A stretch of 64,000 nt of DNA from Colocasia esculenta. Its lineage: Eukaryota > Streptophyta > Magnoliopsida > Alismatales > Araceae. The notes under the pieces were generated by a model, which saw only the letters and a program-made list of their open reading frames with translations, searched no databases and had not been told where the DNA came from. Below are positions 53,919 through 64,000 of this stretch, one piece after another. Each line of letters starts with the position of its first letter. The stretch's first letter is position 1. The stretch covers positions 11,300,712 to 11,364,711 of the forward strand of contig CM024759.1 in assembly GCA_014218235.1 (NCBI GenBank). Reading direction: 5' to 3'. The position numbers were made by a program, and so were the translations under genes.

Positions 53919-55520
53919 ATGGGGAAGCAGTTGAGCTTATTAAGCCCAGTAGAGGTCTTCAGCAGGGGTGCCCTCTTTCACCCTACTTGTTTATTTTTTG
54001 CACAAAAACTTTACCTTGCTTGCTTGAGAACGAGAAGAATGTGGGTGGCATTAAAGGTTTTAATCATTAATCCTCAGGCTCCATCAATTACCTATGTCTT
54101 GTATGCTCACGACATTGTCTTGTTTGCTAAAGCTAAAGAACAAGAGCTTATTTCTATGAAGAATCTTACGCTTAAGTTCACTCACTGGTTAGGGAAAGAA
54201 ATTAACTACCTTAAATTTGGTATTATTTTTAGTCCTAATGTGCATGGTTCTCTCCAAGCTCACTTGTCTTTGGTTTCTCTGAGCTATCTAAGCATGCTCA
54301 CTATTTAGGGACTCCTCTCTTTCTTGGCAAGAACAGGACTGAGCAGTTAAAATTCCTGGAGGATAAATGCAAAGCAAGATTATGTGTGTGGAAGGTAAAT
54401 ACATTGACTACTGTAGCAAACGTTGTCATCATTAAATGCACCACTTCCTGTATATCTGATTAATATATATATTGTCCTTATCCCCAAAGGTATCGTTCTT
54501 AACTTTATCAGATATAAAAGATGCTTTTGGTGCGGCAACAGAAATGGGTCTCCCAAATGTCCATTGGTGGCATGGCATGAGATTCCAAAACCCAAGATTG
54601 ATAGGGGCTTGGGATTTAGAGACCTGCATCTGTTTAACAAAGAAACTCTTGGAAAGCTGGTTGGAGGTTATTAACTGACTCTTCTAGTCTCTGGAGTTCC
54701 CTCCCTAGACTCAAAATATTGCAAATCTAATTCTTTTTGACAACTTAAAGATACTAGAAGATCCTCTCAAGCTTGGTATGGCATTCTAGTAATCAGAGAG
54801 CCTTTCAAGAAAGGATGAATATGGGTGGTCAACAATGGCTTCAACATTGTTATCTGGACAGAGAGATAGGTTCCTAGCATTCTTCATCCTCTTAACTCGA
54901 CTTCCTACTGCAGGGGACCTCTTCCTAAAAAGGTTGTTGAGCTCATCTATGGAGGTCAGTGCAAGTCTAATTTTATTCAGGAACGCTTTGTCTCTCATGT
55001 TGCTGATATTATCTGTAGAATTAGACTTCCACAAGTTACCTTTTCTAATCAAGACAGCATATTCTAGACGCATACTCAAAATGAGATTCTAACGGTGAAA
55101 TTAACTTACAGTTTCATTTATGATCACAGTATTACTGTCAACAGCTCCTCAGTTCATCCAGTTTGGAGGACAATTTGGCTATATGGATTGTAGAAGTTGG
55201 TCCCTCCTAATCAGATTATGTTTCTTTGGAAAGCCATTTCTATTGGGCTTCTTACTTTATCTAGACTTACTAACATTGCCCCTTCTATGGACACCAGCTG
55301 ACCAATTTATCATGATAAAGATGAAATTGTCCATCATGTCCTATTTGAGTGCAATCTTGCCAGAGCAGTTTGTTTGCTAGCTAGTAATGTCAATTACAGG
55401 ACCGCTGAAGTTAACTATTCCCTAGAAGATAGGATCCAAGCTTGGAGTAGTCAGCCTTATGTTGTTCATAATAAGGATCTTCATTTCCTAAGGTATGCAA
55501 TGGTTGTCCTGTGGAATATT
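53919..55520 (+). pseudogene. Degenerate LINE (non-LTR retrotransposon) reverse transcriptase and C-terminus
   Basis: Scattered frames keep a LINE order. QQGCPLSPYLFIF-like codons lie near 53962-54000, the catalytic block YAHDIVLFAKA at 54102-54134, and GSPKCPLVAWHEIPKP with GLGFRDLHLFNKETLGK near 54545-54660. A zf-RVT-like region near 55225-55490 includes MFLWKAI, HHVLFECNLARAVC and RYAMVVLWNI. LINE proteins copy their own RNA at a nicked target. The Y-A-D-D active site reads Y-A-H-D, and there are many stops and frameshifts. The 5' half with the endonuclease is absent. The copia-type LTR at 55524 directly abuts its end. Confidence 0.75.
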
Positions 55521-55523
55521 GGT

Positions 55524-55665
55524 GTTCGATCTTGATCGGGGTGTTTACCTCATTCGTTGCGGAATCTCGTAGAATCGAGAAGAAGGTTACAAGAGTCTTC
55601 TTCGTAGTTTTCTCACTCCAAACGTCTTCGGGATCCGGTGGTGATATCCCGTATGAGAAGTCTTG

Positions 55666-55702
<37 letters not shown>

Positions 55703-55879
55703 CTTGCATAGGGTCCTATTCAAGAGAGAGAGCCTTCTCACTTTTTGCATGCGCATGGGAGAGAGTGGAGAAGAGTCCTCCTTGCATGGGAGACAACTGC
55801 ACTGGTGGTTTTTCTCCTTCCCAAAGGTTGCCTTGCCCATGTTGGGCACCCAACCGATGGCAGTTGCCATCGGTTAACA
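55524..55879 (-). repeat. Small copia-type LTR (356 bp)
   Basis: Read on +, it runs from TGTTCGATC to GGTTAACA, giving the TGTT...AACA ends common in copia. On the minus strand it follows a purine-rich CAAGTGGGAGA tract (55880-55890), the form that typically precedes copia 3' LTRs. It contains a GA microsatellite (55667-55698) and a near-terminal 11-bp inverted repeat (55852-55875). Confidence 0.55.
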
Positions 55880-56741
55880 TCTCCCACTTGTCCACATAGG
55901 GCACACTAAAATGTCAGTTGCTCACTAAGAGCAATTCATCTCTGGACACTTGCTTCTCAATCTGACATACGGCGAATGGAGTGAGTGACCTTACGAGAGT
56001 CGGCACAACAAATGAGTAGTGATCTTTTAAGTTATCACTAAAACTAACAAATCACAATACTCTAAAGGAATCCCGTAGTACCCTAGATATCTTCAATATT
56101 CACCAGCTTTGACATCCTGGACTCTTAAAAACTAGCGACGTCAAAACTCGAATGTTTTGTACTCACGACTTTATCGCCACTAAGTCGACATAGTCCCTCG
56201 AGGTATGAGCCAAAAAATACGGTGCAATATTTAGATATCTTTCTCGAGTTCTTATGTCAATTCAATTAGTCTTGACCGCTTTCCTAGTCATGTCTCGCTG
56301 GACTGTATCAGCCATAGCCCTAAGGAACATGTTAAAGTAGTGACATCAAGCTTCCTTTTCATAACATAGATCTCAAGTCCTAAGGGTACAGATGGATCAA
56401 CAAATTATGATCCAAGAGCTCACACAATGATGAAACAGAGATCTCTTTCATCATTCTCTTCAACGGTCGTTTTATGGACATGTGGTATGGACACATGCTA
56501 CGGTGTTCTTCCATCATTATGGGCGTGTCACATACAACAGAATAAAAACACCATATGGTTCTTAGTCTAGCCACTCCCACTGCGGCTAACCTGAGTCTCA
56601 TGACGTCTTATTATAAAACTCACAACCGTCTTAATAAAGACTTCACGGATTTGATTCTCATATCCTGTGATCGATCCAGAGAGATCTCATCTTAATTCAA
56701 TTTAAGGCGACAATAAAAAGGAAATATCTTGCTCGCTCTCA
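55880..56741 (-). mobile_element. Non-coding internal sequence of the copia-type element (partial)
   Basis: This lies next to the polypurine tract at 55880-55890 and is free of long ORFs. No copia polymerase is visible and no second LTR was found, so it is either a non-autonomous element or one cut by the CACTA element starting at 56742. Confidence 0.4.
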
Positions 56742-57435
56742 CACTACAAGAAAAAGCGAAAATAGAGACCGAAACATTCGGTCTCTATTCGGTCCCTAAA
56801 TAGCTCAGAGACCGAATAGTGACCGAATAGTGACCAAATTTGTCAGTGAAGAATTTCTGGTCACAAATCTGTGACAGACAATATTCGGTCACTAAATTGT
56901 GACTGAATAGTGACTGACATATTGCAGTCGCTAAAAGTGAGCATCAGAGACCGAATATTTCAGTCACTATTCGGTCCCTGTATCAGGGACCACATAGTGA
57001 CTGAATTAGTCAGTCTCAATTCGGTCCCTATATCCCAGGGACCGAATTGAGACTGACTAATTCGGTCACTATTAGTGACCGAATTATTCGGTCTCAATTG
57101 TCCCTATTTCTGGACCGAATTGGGACTGAATATTTCGGTCACTATTAGTGACCAAATTATTCGGTCACTATTCAGTCCTTGACACAGGGACCGATTTGAG
57201 ACCGAATTAATTCGGTCACTAATAGTGACCGAAATATTTAGTCTTAATTCGATCCCTAACACAGGGACCGAATAGTGACCAAAATATTCAGTCACTATTC
57301 GGTCCCTGATACAGGGACTGAATAGTGACTAAAGTTTGGTCACTTTTAGAGACCGAATTAATTCTGTCTCAAATTGGTCCCTGTGTTAAGGACCGAATAG
57401 TGACCGAATATTTCGGTCACTATTCGGTCTCTATT
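56742..57435. repeat. CACTA terminus and subterminal repeats
   Basis: After CACTACAAGAAAAAGCG there are about 30 copies of GACCGAAT or ATTCGGTC in both orientations, joined as longer units such as GGGACCGAATAGTGACC. Such arrays are the binding sites for the CACTA TNPA-type protein. Confidence 0.85.
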
Positions 57436-57708
57436 TTTTCAATTAATTTTTTTTAATATAGTTAAATTTTTAGCAAAATAACCTGTGTAAATACAGCGAT
57501 ATCCACAACAATAATAAAAATATCCACAAACACAACAATATAAAATGTTCATAAGATAATAATAATAAAATATTCACTCTAATAATAAAAATGTCCATAA
57601 CACAACAATAATAAAAGTCCACAACAACAATAATATACACAACTCACAATAATAAACTGTCCACAACAACAATAAAAATGTCAATAACAATATAATATGA
57701 AATGACAA

Positions 57709-60319
57709 TCATGAATCCTCGTCCTCGTGCTCGTCTCCTCTCATGCCACTCGATGAAGGAACCTACAATACATATATAACAATAATAAGTTAAATTAAAT
57801 ACTATTATAAACAATAAATTATTTAAATTTATAAAAAAAATTGGGGGCCAATCGGATGAGTATTTCTAATTTTGAACTTCCAAACCTAAGTTCTTCATTT
57901 TTCATCTAAACTAACTCGCTTAATGTAAGTTTGAGGCGTCGAGCTCAAACCGGGAGTCTGAATTGAACTCCGTCAATTTCTACAAGTCACAATTATCGTC
58001 CTGGCCGTGCTGGAATAAACAGGAGGCCAATCGGATGAGTATTTTGAATTTTGAACTTTCAAACCTAAGTTCTTCATTTTTCATCTAAACTAACTTGCTT
58101 AATGTAAGTTTGAGGCGTCGAGTTAAACCGGTAATCCGAATTGAACTCCGTCAATTTCCACAAGTCGCATTCATCGCCCTGGCCATGCTAGAAAAAATCG
58201 GAGGCCAATCAGATGAGTATCTTTAATTTTGAACTCACAAACCTTTGTTCTTCATTTTTCATCTAAACTAACTTGCTTAATGTAAGTTTGAGACGTCGAG
58301 CTCAAACCGGGAGTCCGAATTGAACTCCGTCAATTTCTACAAGTCACAATCATCGCCCTGGTTGTGCTGGAAAAACCAAGGCCAATCGGATGAGTATTTC
58401 TAATTTTGAACTCCCAAACCTAAGTTCTTCATTTTTCATATAACTAACTTTCTTAATGTAACTTTGAGGCGTCGAGCAAAAACTGGGAGTCCGAATTGAA
58501 CTCCGTCAATTTCCATAAGTCACAATCATTGCCCTGGCCATGCTGGAAAAAATCGGAGGCCAACCGGATCATTTTTCAAAATTTGGACCCCCAACCTAAG
58601 TTCTCTTCATTTTTCATTTAACTAACTTGCTTCATGTAAGTTTGAGGCGTCGAGCTTAACCGGAGTCCGAATTGAACTCCATCACGGCCTGGAATAAATC
58701 GGAGGCCAATCGGATGAGTATTTCAATTTGAACTCCCAACCTAAGTTCTTAATTTTTCATCTAACTACTTGCTTAATGTAAGTTTGAGGCATCCACTAAA
58801 ACGGGAGTCCGAATTGAACTCCGTCAATTTCTACAAGTCACAATCATCGCCATGGCCATGCTGGAAAAAACCAAAGGCCAATCGGATGAGTATTTCGAAT
58901 TTTGAACTCTCAGACCTAAGTTCTTCATTTTTCATCTAAACTAACTTGCTTAATATAATTTTGATGCGTCGAGTTAAACTGGGAGTCCGAATTGAACTCC
59001 GTCAATTTCCCAAGTCACAATCATCGCCCTGGCCGTGCTGGAAAAAACCGGAGGCCAATCGATGTGTATTTCTAATTTGAAATCCCAAACCTAAGTTCTT
59101 TCATTTTCATCTAAACTAACTTGCTTAATGTAAGTTTGAGACGTCGAGCTCCAACGGGAGTCCGAATTGAACTCCGTCAATTTCCACAAGTCTAATCATC
59201 GCCCTAGCTGTGCTGGAAAAAACTAGAGGCCAACCGATCAATTTTTTTATTTTTGAACTCCCAACCTATCTAAGTTCTTCAATTTTCATCTAAACTACTT
59301 GCATAATGTAAGTTTGAGGCGTCGAGCTAAAACCGGGAGTCCGAATTGAACTCCGTCAATTTTCACAAATCACAATCATCGCCTTGGCCGTGGTGGAAAA
59401 AACTGATCGCCAATCGGATGAGTATTTCGAATTTTGGACCCCCAAACCTACCTAAGTTCTTCATTTTTGAACTAAACTTGCTTAATGTAAGTTTGATCGT
59501 TGAGCTCAAACCGAGAGTATTCAGTTGAGTATGAGTATTTTGAAATTTGGACCCCCAAACCTACCTAAGTTCTCCCTTTTTAACTAACCTAACTTGATTA
59601 ACATGAAATTGTGCGTCGATGAAACCAAATTAAACTTAAACTAACTTAACTAACTTAACTGTTAAAATAAAAAAAACAGTAAAGTAAAATAAATTTACTC
59701 ACGTGAGGGGCGTGTGCTAATGTCGATAGTGCTGCCTGAGGAGGAGGAATGCTAACCTGGGAGAGGGCCTGGGAGATAACCTGGGAGAGCTGGGCCTGTA
59801 TGCGTCGGTCGCCAGCATCTGCATCTGGCCAGACGAGTCTCCATCGAATCCGCCAATGAAACTCTAAACCCGATATCGTATTTGCAATGAAGCCCATCAT
59901 GTCACTGGGAGAAGTACCTGGAGTACCAACTCCCGCGTTGAATGCACTGGTCTGTGACGTTGAACTGGATCCTCCATAACATCCGGCTCATGTCGATACT
60001 GTGCCGAAAACCATATACATGGCCTTTCTTTGGGGCGCCAGATGCCGCAACCCATACCTTAGGATCTAACTGCGGCTGCTCGTCCTCCCCAACGTACTTC
60101 TCTGTCATTTGTTGGCTATAATACTCCTACAAAAAAAAAGAAAAAGAAAAAATGACAATATAATATTCATCTGTAATGCAAAAAATTAAATAGTGAATAT
60201 CTTGTAAATACTTACCGCAACCTCTCGGCTCTGTCGCTAATGTATTGATCCGTTCCTTTTTTCTTATGTGTTCTATCAAACACCTCCGAAAATGCCGGCG
60301 GCCTTTTTAGTTCCTTTTC
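57709..60319 (-). pseudogene. CACTA PF03004-type (Transposase_24) protein, C-terminal exons
   Basis: Three exons can be built on the minus strand with good splice sites. Exon 60319-60216 (acceptor AAATAG, donor GTAAGT) encodes ELKRPPAFSEVFDRTHKKKG then DQYISDRAER. Exon 60126-59703 (acceptor TTTGTAG, donor GTGAGT) encodes EYYSQQMTEKYVGEDEQPQL, DPKVWVAASGAPKKGHVYGF and later SDMMGFIANTISGLEF then IQAQLSQVISQALSQVS. Exon 57762-57709 (acceptor ATTGTAG) ends VPSSSGMRGDEHEDEDS and stop. The THKKKG, VWVAASG-KKGHVYGF order is that of plant CACTA second-ORF proteins that bind element ends. One extra base near 60020 and a stop just after break exon two. The large intron holds the 177-bp array. The 5' exons are not identified. 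Confidence 0.75.
57842..59590. repeat. About ten tandem ~177-bp repeats in a CACTA intron
   Basis: Units begin at GGCCAATCGGATGAG, near 57846, 58025, 58203, 58380, 58558, 58704, 58876, 59053, 59228 and 59409. Each includes AACCTAAGTTCTTCATTTTTC and ends with CCGAATTGAACTCCGTCAA. Spacing is 172-181 bp except one short unit of 146. The unit length is nucleosome-like, as in many plant satellites. Confidence 0.88.
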
Positions 60320-60339
60320 CTATTTGACAGAGAAAACAT

Positions 60340-60980
60340 GACATAATCGAGGTCTCCCTCCTCCGCTTCTCCCTCACCCCCCGTGAGATCTACAGTCTGC
60401 CGCCCCCCTCCTCGTCCAGCACCTCCTCTCCCTCTCCTCCGCTTCTCCCTCGCCCCCCGTGAGATCTGCAGTCCGCCGCCCCCCTCCCTGTCCAGCACCT
60501 CCTCTCCCTTCTCTGCTTCTTCCTCACCCCCCCCTGTGAGATCTACAGCCCGCCGCACCCCCTCCCCGTCCAGCACCTCCTCTCCATCCTCTGCTTCTTC
60601 CCTCCCCCCCCCCCCCCCCCTTGTGAGATCATCTCCAGTCCCCGCCGCCCCTTGTGAGATCTGCAGAGGATGCACATCCATCCCCCCCCCCCACCCTTGT
60701 GAGATCTGCAGAACACCCCCAATAGCCCCCTCGACCTCCCCCCCAGCCAAGCGAGAGAGATAGAGAGAAAGGGAGAAGGGAGAGACAGGCATGGTTCTGT
60801 ACATACCAAAGGGGAGAAACGCCGGTTGTGTGGGCTGGAGATGTCGCCAGTGGAGTTCCCCGCGGCGATGGAGGGCGACAGCCGCAGCCCGCTGCAAACC
60901 TAGAAATGGGAAGATGCCAAGACGGGAAGGGGGAGGAAGGGAACGACGTCCTCTGGGCGTCGGGGTGAGGACTGGGTAGT
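60340..60980. repeat. C/G-rich repeats, probable leader or promoter-proximal DNA
   Basis: 60380-60720 holds five to six units of about 76-87 bp (later ones shorter) with GTGAGATCTACAG and CCGTCCAGCACCTCCTCTCC. A purine-rich AGAGAGAGATAGAGAGAAAG stretch follows near 60750. The large minus ORFs here (60307-60897, 60543-60809) are Gly/Glu-rich readings of the repeat. Confidence 0.6.
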
Positions 60981-61397
60981 GGGGAAGAACTAGGAAGGGT
61001 TAACGTGGGTTTTTTTATATTTTTATTAATTTTTATTTAATTAGAAATCGGTTTCGAAAATAAGTGGTTCCAAATTCGATATCGATATATTATCAGAAAA
61101 CTCGATACCGATTCCAATAAAAAATCGGTATCATCGTTTAATTCCTAACTCATTAATTTTTATCGGTATCGGATCGGAATTGAAATTTTGGGTTCCATTT
61201 ACAGCCCTAATTTCGATAGATAAAACACAAATGATTAAAGTGTGAGTTCGTTCTGTGTGGGACCTGAGAACTCAGATTAATTATTTAAAATTTTGAGAAA
61301 GGTCCATATTTTTCTCTATATTCTGAAGAAAAAAAGAGCTTCTTATTTATTGTTTTAGATATATATATATATATATACACTAATTAATTATTATGTA
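60981..61397. other. AT-rich stretch with possible hAT-type MITE end
   Basis: 61040-61192 holds GATACCGAT/ATCGGTATC words and ends CCATTTACAGCCCTAA, which resembles the inverted TAGGGCTGTAAA end of plant hAT MITEs. No matching left end was found. A TA microsatellite lies at 61357-61378. Confidence 0.3.
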
Positions 61398-61432
61398 CAC
61401 CACAAGAATTTGCGGGATTAACTACGATATTT

Positions 61433-61610
61433 CCGACGGATTATTGTCCGTCGGTAATTCCGTCAGAATTACCGACTAAAACATATCAGTCGAAAATCCG
61501 TCAAAATATTCCGACGGAAATTATCCGTCGAAATATCAATCGGAACTAAGATAATACCGACGGATATTCCGACGGAAATAATATCGTCGGAATATCCGTC
61601 GTAATACCGC
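61433..61610. repeat. CCGACGG subterminal repeats
   Basis: About ten TTCCGACGGA/TCCGTCGGAA-like words lie in alternating orientation next to the terminus, able to form hairpins, as usual for CACTA ends. Confidence 0.7.
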
Positions 61611-61659
61611 TATTCCAAATCCCGCGAAACCCCCCTTCTTCCCCCTCCCCCTCTTTCCC

Positions 61660-62506
61660 ACTCCCTCTCTCTCTCTCTCTCCTCTCTCCCTCCTCTCTCT
61701 CTCCTCCTCTCTCTCTCTCTCTCTCTCCTCCTCTCCCCTCCCTCCTCTCTCTCTCTCTCTCCTCCTCTCTCCTCTCTCTCTCTCTCTCTCCCGCCTGCAG
61801 CCCGCCCCGTCGCCCCAAGCTCCCGCCGCTCCCTCGCGCCGCAGTCGAGACGCCGGCCCGCCGTCGCCCCGAGGTCCCGCCGCCGCCCCCGCCGCCGCAG
61901 GTACCCCGTCGCACCTCCCCTTCCCACCTGGCCCCCTCCCCCTGCGGATCCCGCCCCCCCCCCCCCCACCCGGCCCCCTCCCCCTGCGGGATGCCCCCCC
62001 CCCACCCCGGCCCCCTCCCCACCACCCGGCCCCCCTCCCTCCTGCACCCGGCCCCCTCCCGTTCCCACCTGGCCCCCTCCCCCCTGCGAATGCCCCCCCC
62101 CCCCCGGCCCCCTCCCCCCCCACCCGGCCCCCCTCCCTGCACACCCCCCTCCCCTTCCCACCCACCTGGCCCCCTCCGGATGCCCCCCCCCCCACCCGGC
62201 CCCCCCCCCTCCCCTGCACACACCCCCCTCCCCTTCCCACCCACCTGGCCCCCTCCGGGATGGCCCCCCCCCACCCGCCCCCCTCCCCTGCACACACCCC
62301 CCTCCCCTTCCCACCCACCTGGCCCCCTCCGGGATGCCCCCCCCCCCACGCCGCCCCCCTCCCCTGCACACACCCCCCTCCCCTTACCCCCCACTCGCCC
62401 CTCCCCCCCCCCACCCGGCCCCCTCCCCTGCACACACCCCCCTCCCCTTCCCACCCGGCCCCCCCCCCTCCCCCTGCACCCGGCCCCCCTCCCTCCTGCA
62501 CCCTAA
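61660..62506. repeat. CT microsatellite and C-rich minisatellite
   Basis: CT-rich runs lie at 61660-61792 and a GC-rich block at 61795-61910. Units such as CCCGGCCCCCTCCCC and CACACACCCCCCTCCCCTTCC are repeated to 62506. ORFs of 170-321 codons on both strands are Pro- or Gly-rich readings of the repeat and not genes. Confidence 0.85.
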
Positions 62507-63600
62507 TAAATTAATACATGTAAACTAAATAAATATAATTAAGAATTAACATGACATTAACATGTACTAATCTATTTTAAATAAATATCTAAAAAAACTT
62601 AATTTAATTAGTTACTTTCACCACCCATTTAACTTTCTATTAGAATGGTCGTCAACTATATAAAATACTATATTTGTTTGTTATAAAGTCTAATCAGATG
62701 TAGAGAAAATTTAAAACGAGTTGGGGTTAACCCTAACTACTTTTCTTTATTACTTTTTTATTGTACTATGTGCTACCATCTACCATCTTTTATATTAATT
62801 TTTTTATTGTACAGGAACTCACATAGACCATGGTTTTGGTAAAAAGAGAATTGTTGTCACAAGTAATTAATCAATGTTAATTTAAATCAATTATGATTTC
62901 ATTCCTTAATGGTTTGCATGTATTAATATATTTTTACAATTACATGGATCTATTGTTGTTCAAACAGAGGACAAGATTTAAATGAAGCAACATATTCTCA
63001 TGTTCTGTATGTCATAGGCCGATTGTGACTCTTGTTGTACATTACTACATATTATATGTTGATGATGCTAATTAAATTTAAGGAGATTACTTTGTTGCAT
63101 ATATGAAAGATGCAAATTGCTTGTAATAATAAAGAAGAATTTTATTACTTTGCTTATAATTACACATGTTGAATTATATTTAAGGCCGCCTGTGAGACTT
63201 AGTTCTTTGTGATATTTTTGTATGAAATGACTACATGAAAGCCATAGACATATAATCTCTTTGCATTTTGGAGTGATTTGTTAGATTTGGTAATGCATAT
63301 TGTATTTTAATAATCTCATTAAAAATTTTAAAATGTAAACCATCATTGTTAAGTTTTTGTTCCACAAGAAAATACTAAACATATTGTCGTACTTAAAAAA
63401 AAATAAGAAACAAAGTCGACCCCTCCCTTTTTTTAAGGTTCTGAAAAATCTTAAAATAAAAATAAGAAAACGGGGATAAGAGATGGGAATTAGGGGATGA
63501 CTTATTCCCCACTTACATCTATTTTTTTTGGATATCTTCAAAATATTTAAATCACCTTTGTCCCCATTTTTTTACATGCCAAATGTAGAGTTGGCTGACG
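62507..63600. other. AT-rich DNA, no gene seen
   Basis: No ORF with family features, no terminus and no tandem array. If the second CACTA element is real, this would be its intron or internal DNA. Confidence 0.3.
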
Positions 63601-63624
63601 TGGATCGGCCGTACGGCCGATCCA
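63601..63624. repeat. Perfect 24-bp palindrome
   Basis: The palindrome has a centre at GGCCGTACGGCC and flanks TGGATC/GATCCA. GC-rich sequence (GCTCAGCTGGG) follows, within AT-rich surroundings. Confidence 0.85.
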
Positions 63625-63887
63625 GCTCAGCTGGGTTACCCAGGGGCCCAAATAACCAGCATTTCTCTATCCATTATGCTTGGTGGGATTTAAAGGGAGG
63701 GGCAGGTTAGTCCGTTTTCAACATCCATTTAATTATCATTGGATAGATCTAGTAAAATAACATTATATATATAAGGAAATATAGTTAACTATGGGGTGTA
63801 GGCGATGAGATAAAAAATTTAGGGATATATATATAAGAATAATCGCATTATATATATATATATAAGAAAATATCAAAATGAGGATTA

Positions 63888-64000
63888 AAAATTACATACA
63901 AGACGCCAGAAGAAGGATAAGAGTACTCTTCAGAAAATGTTATTCTACCAATAATAGAAACTAAACAAAAATTACATACAAGACGCCAGAAGAAGGATAA
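63888..64000. repeat. 33-bp direct repeat, 80-bp period, reaching the window end
   Basis: A 33-bp block with ATTACATACAAGACGCC and AGAAGAAGGATAA occurs at 63888-63920 and 63968-64000. This may be the start of a tandem array that continues outside. Confidence 0.7.

Larger units (their letters stand above)
56742..61397 (-). mobile_element. CACTA (En/Spm) transposon, one terminus visible; right limit uncertain
   Basis: The terminus CACTACAAGAAAAA at 56742 is the conserved CACTA end, preceded by TCA as a possible 3-bp target duplication. Subterminal repeats follow, then a minus-strand gene. The opposite TTCTTGTAGTG end was not found before 61398, where a second CACTA-like end starts, so the element may continue beyond it or be truncated. 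Confidence 0.7.
61398..64000 (+). mobile_element. Second CACTA-like element, left terminus (right end outside window)
   Basis: CACCACAAGAATTTGCGGG at 61398 differs at one base from CACTACAAG. It is followed by subterminal CCGACGG/CCGTCGG repeats in both orientations (61433-61610). Beyond are a CT run and C-rich leader-like DNA, then AT-rich sequence. The subterminal word differs from that of the first CACTA element, so this is another family. No transposase was recognised before the window ends. Confidence 0.5.

Noticed and set aside
60307..60897. 196-codon minus-strand ORF
   Set aside because: Gly/Glu/Arg-rich repeat translation with a 76-87 bp period, mirrored by an equally open + frame.
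61536..62501. Minus-strand ORFs of 253-321 codons and + ORFs of 64-171 codons
   Set aside because: Glycine-, arginine- or proline-only readings of a C-rich minisatellite; several frames are open at once, so there is no coding evidence.

Overview
This window is repeat-dominated nuclear DNA of a flowering plant. The evidence is Tekay-type chromodomain Ty3/gypsy elements, a giant Tat/Ogre-type Ty3/gypsy element with two RNase H domains, a SIRE-like copia 3' end, a plant LINE, CACTA transposons with a PF03004-like gene, and a Mutator-type MITE. No host gene was recognised, and the species cannot be named from what is visible. Nearly every long ORF belongs to a transposable element or is a chance ORF in low-complexity DNA.

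Layout. (1) 1-15469: the 3' part of Tekay element 1 (+ strand, 5' end outside the window). Its reverse transcriptase is split by an 8.25 kb Gag-only LTR element (1678-9927). Its 3.0 kb 3' LTR ends at 15469. (2) 15470-18690: the 3' end of a SIRE/Maximus-like copia element, with a 305-codon ORF of unknown function, a polypurine tract and a long LTR packed with an AACGATTT word. (3) 19188-50592: the 3' end of Tekay element 2. Its LTR is split at 20006/48221 by a 28.2 kb Tat/Ogre-like element (20007-48215, minus strand, perfect ATCCC duplication). That element is itself split by Tekay element 3 (31645-41032, minus strand, perfect TGAAC duplication). These form two separate three-level nests. (4) 50593-56741: AT-rich DNA with a MULE-type MITE (52207-52686, 9-bp duplication), a decayed LINE (about 53920-55520) and a small copia-type LTR (55524-55879) with non-coding internal sequence. 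(5) 56742-64000: a CACTA element with an intron-containing minus-strand gene and an intronic array of about 177-bp repeats, then a second CACTA-like terminus at 61398 followed by CT- and C-rich low-complexity DNA.

How the parts relate. The autonomous elements carry Gag, protease, reverse transcriptase, RNase H and integrase modules, but all are broken by stop codons. Almost all of the stops checked fit CAG or CAA to TAG or TAA, or TGG to TGA, as expected from deamination of methylated cytosine. Tekay 3 is the clearest case: eleven internal stops in one frame and no frameshift. The Gag-only element shares primer-binding-site and polypurine-tract features with the Tat/Ogre element, so it was probably mobilised by Tat enzymes. 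The Tat/Ogre element also holds an antisense coiled-coil ORF and a hypervariable minisatellite between integrase and 3' LTR, both known traits of that lineage. No defence system or entirely new gene system was found. The strongest leads are the stop-only decay, the Gag-only parasite, the antisense ORF, and the dense family-specific short words inside the LTRs.
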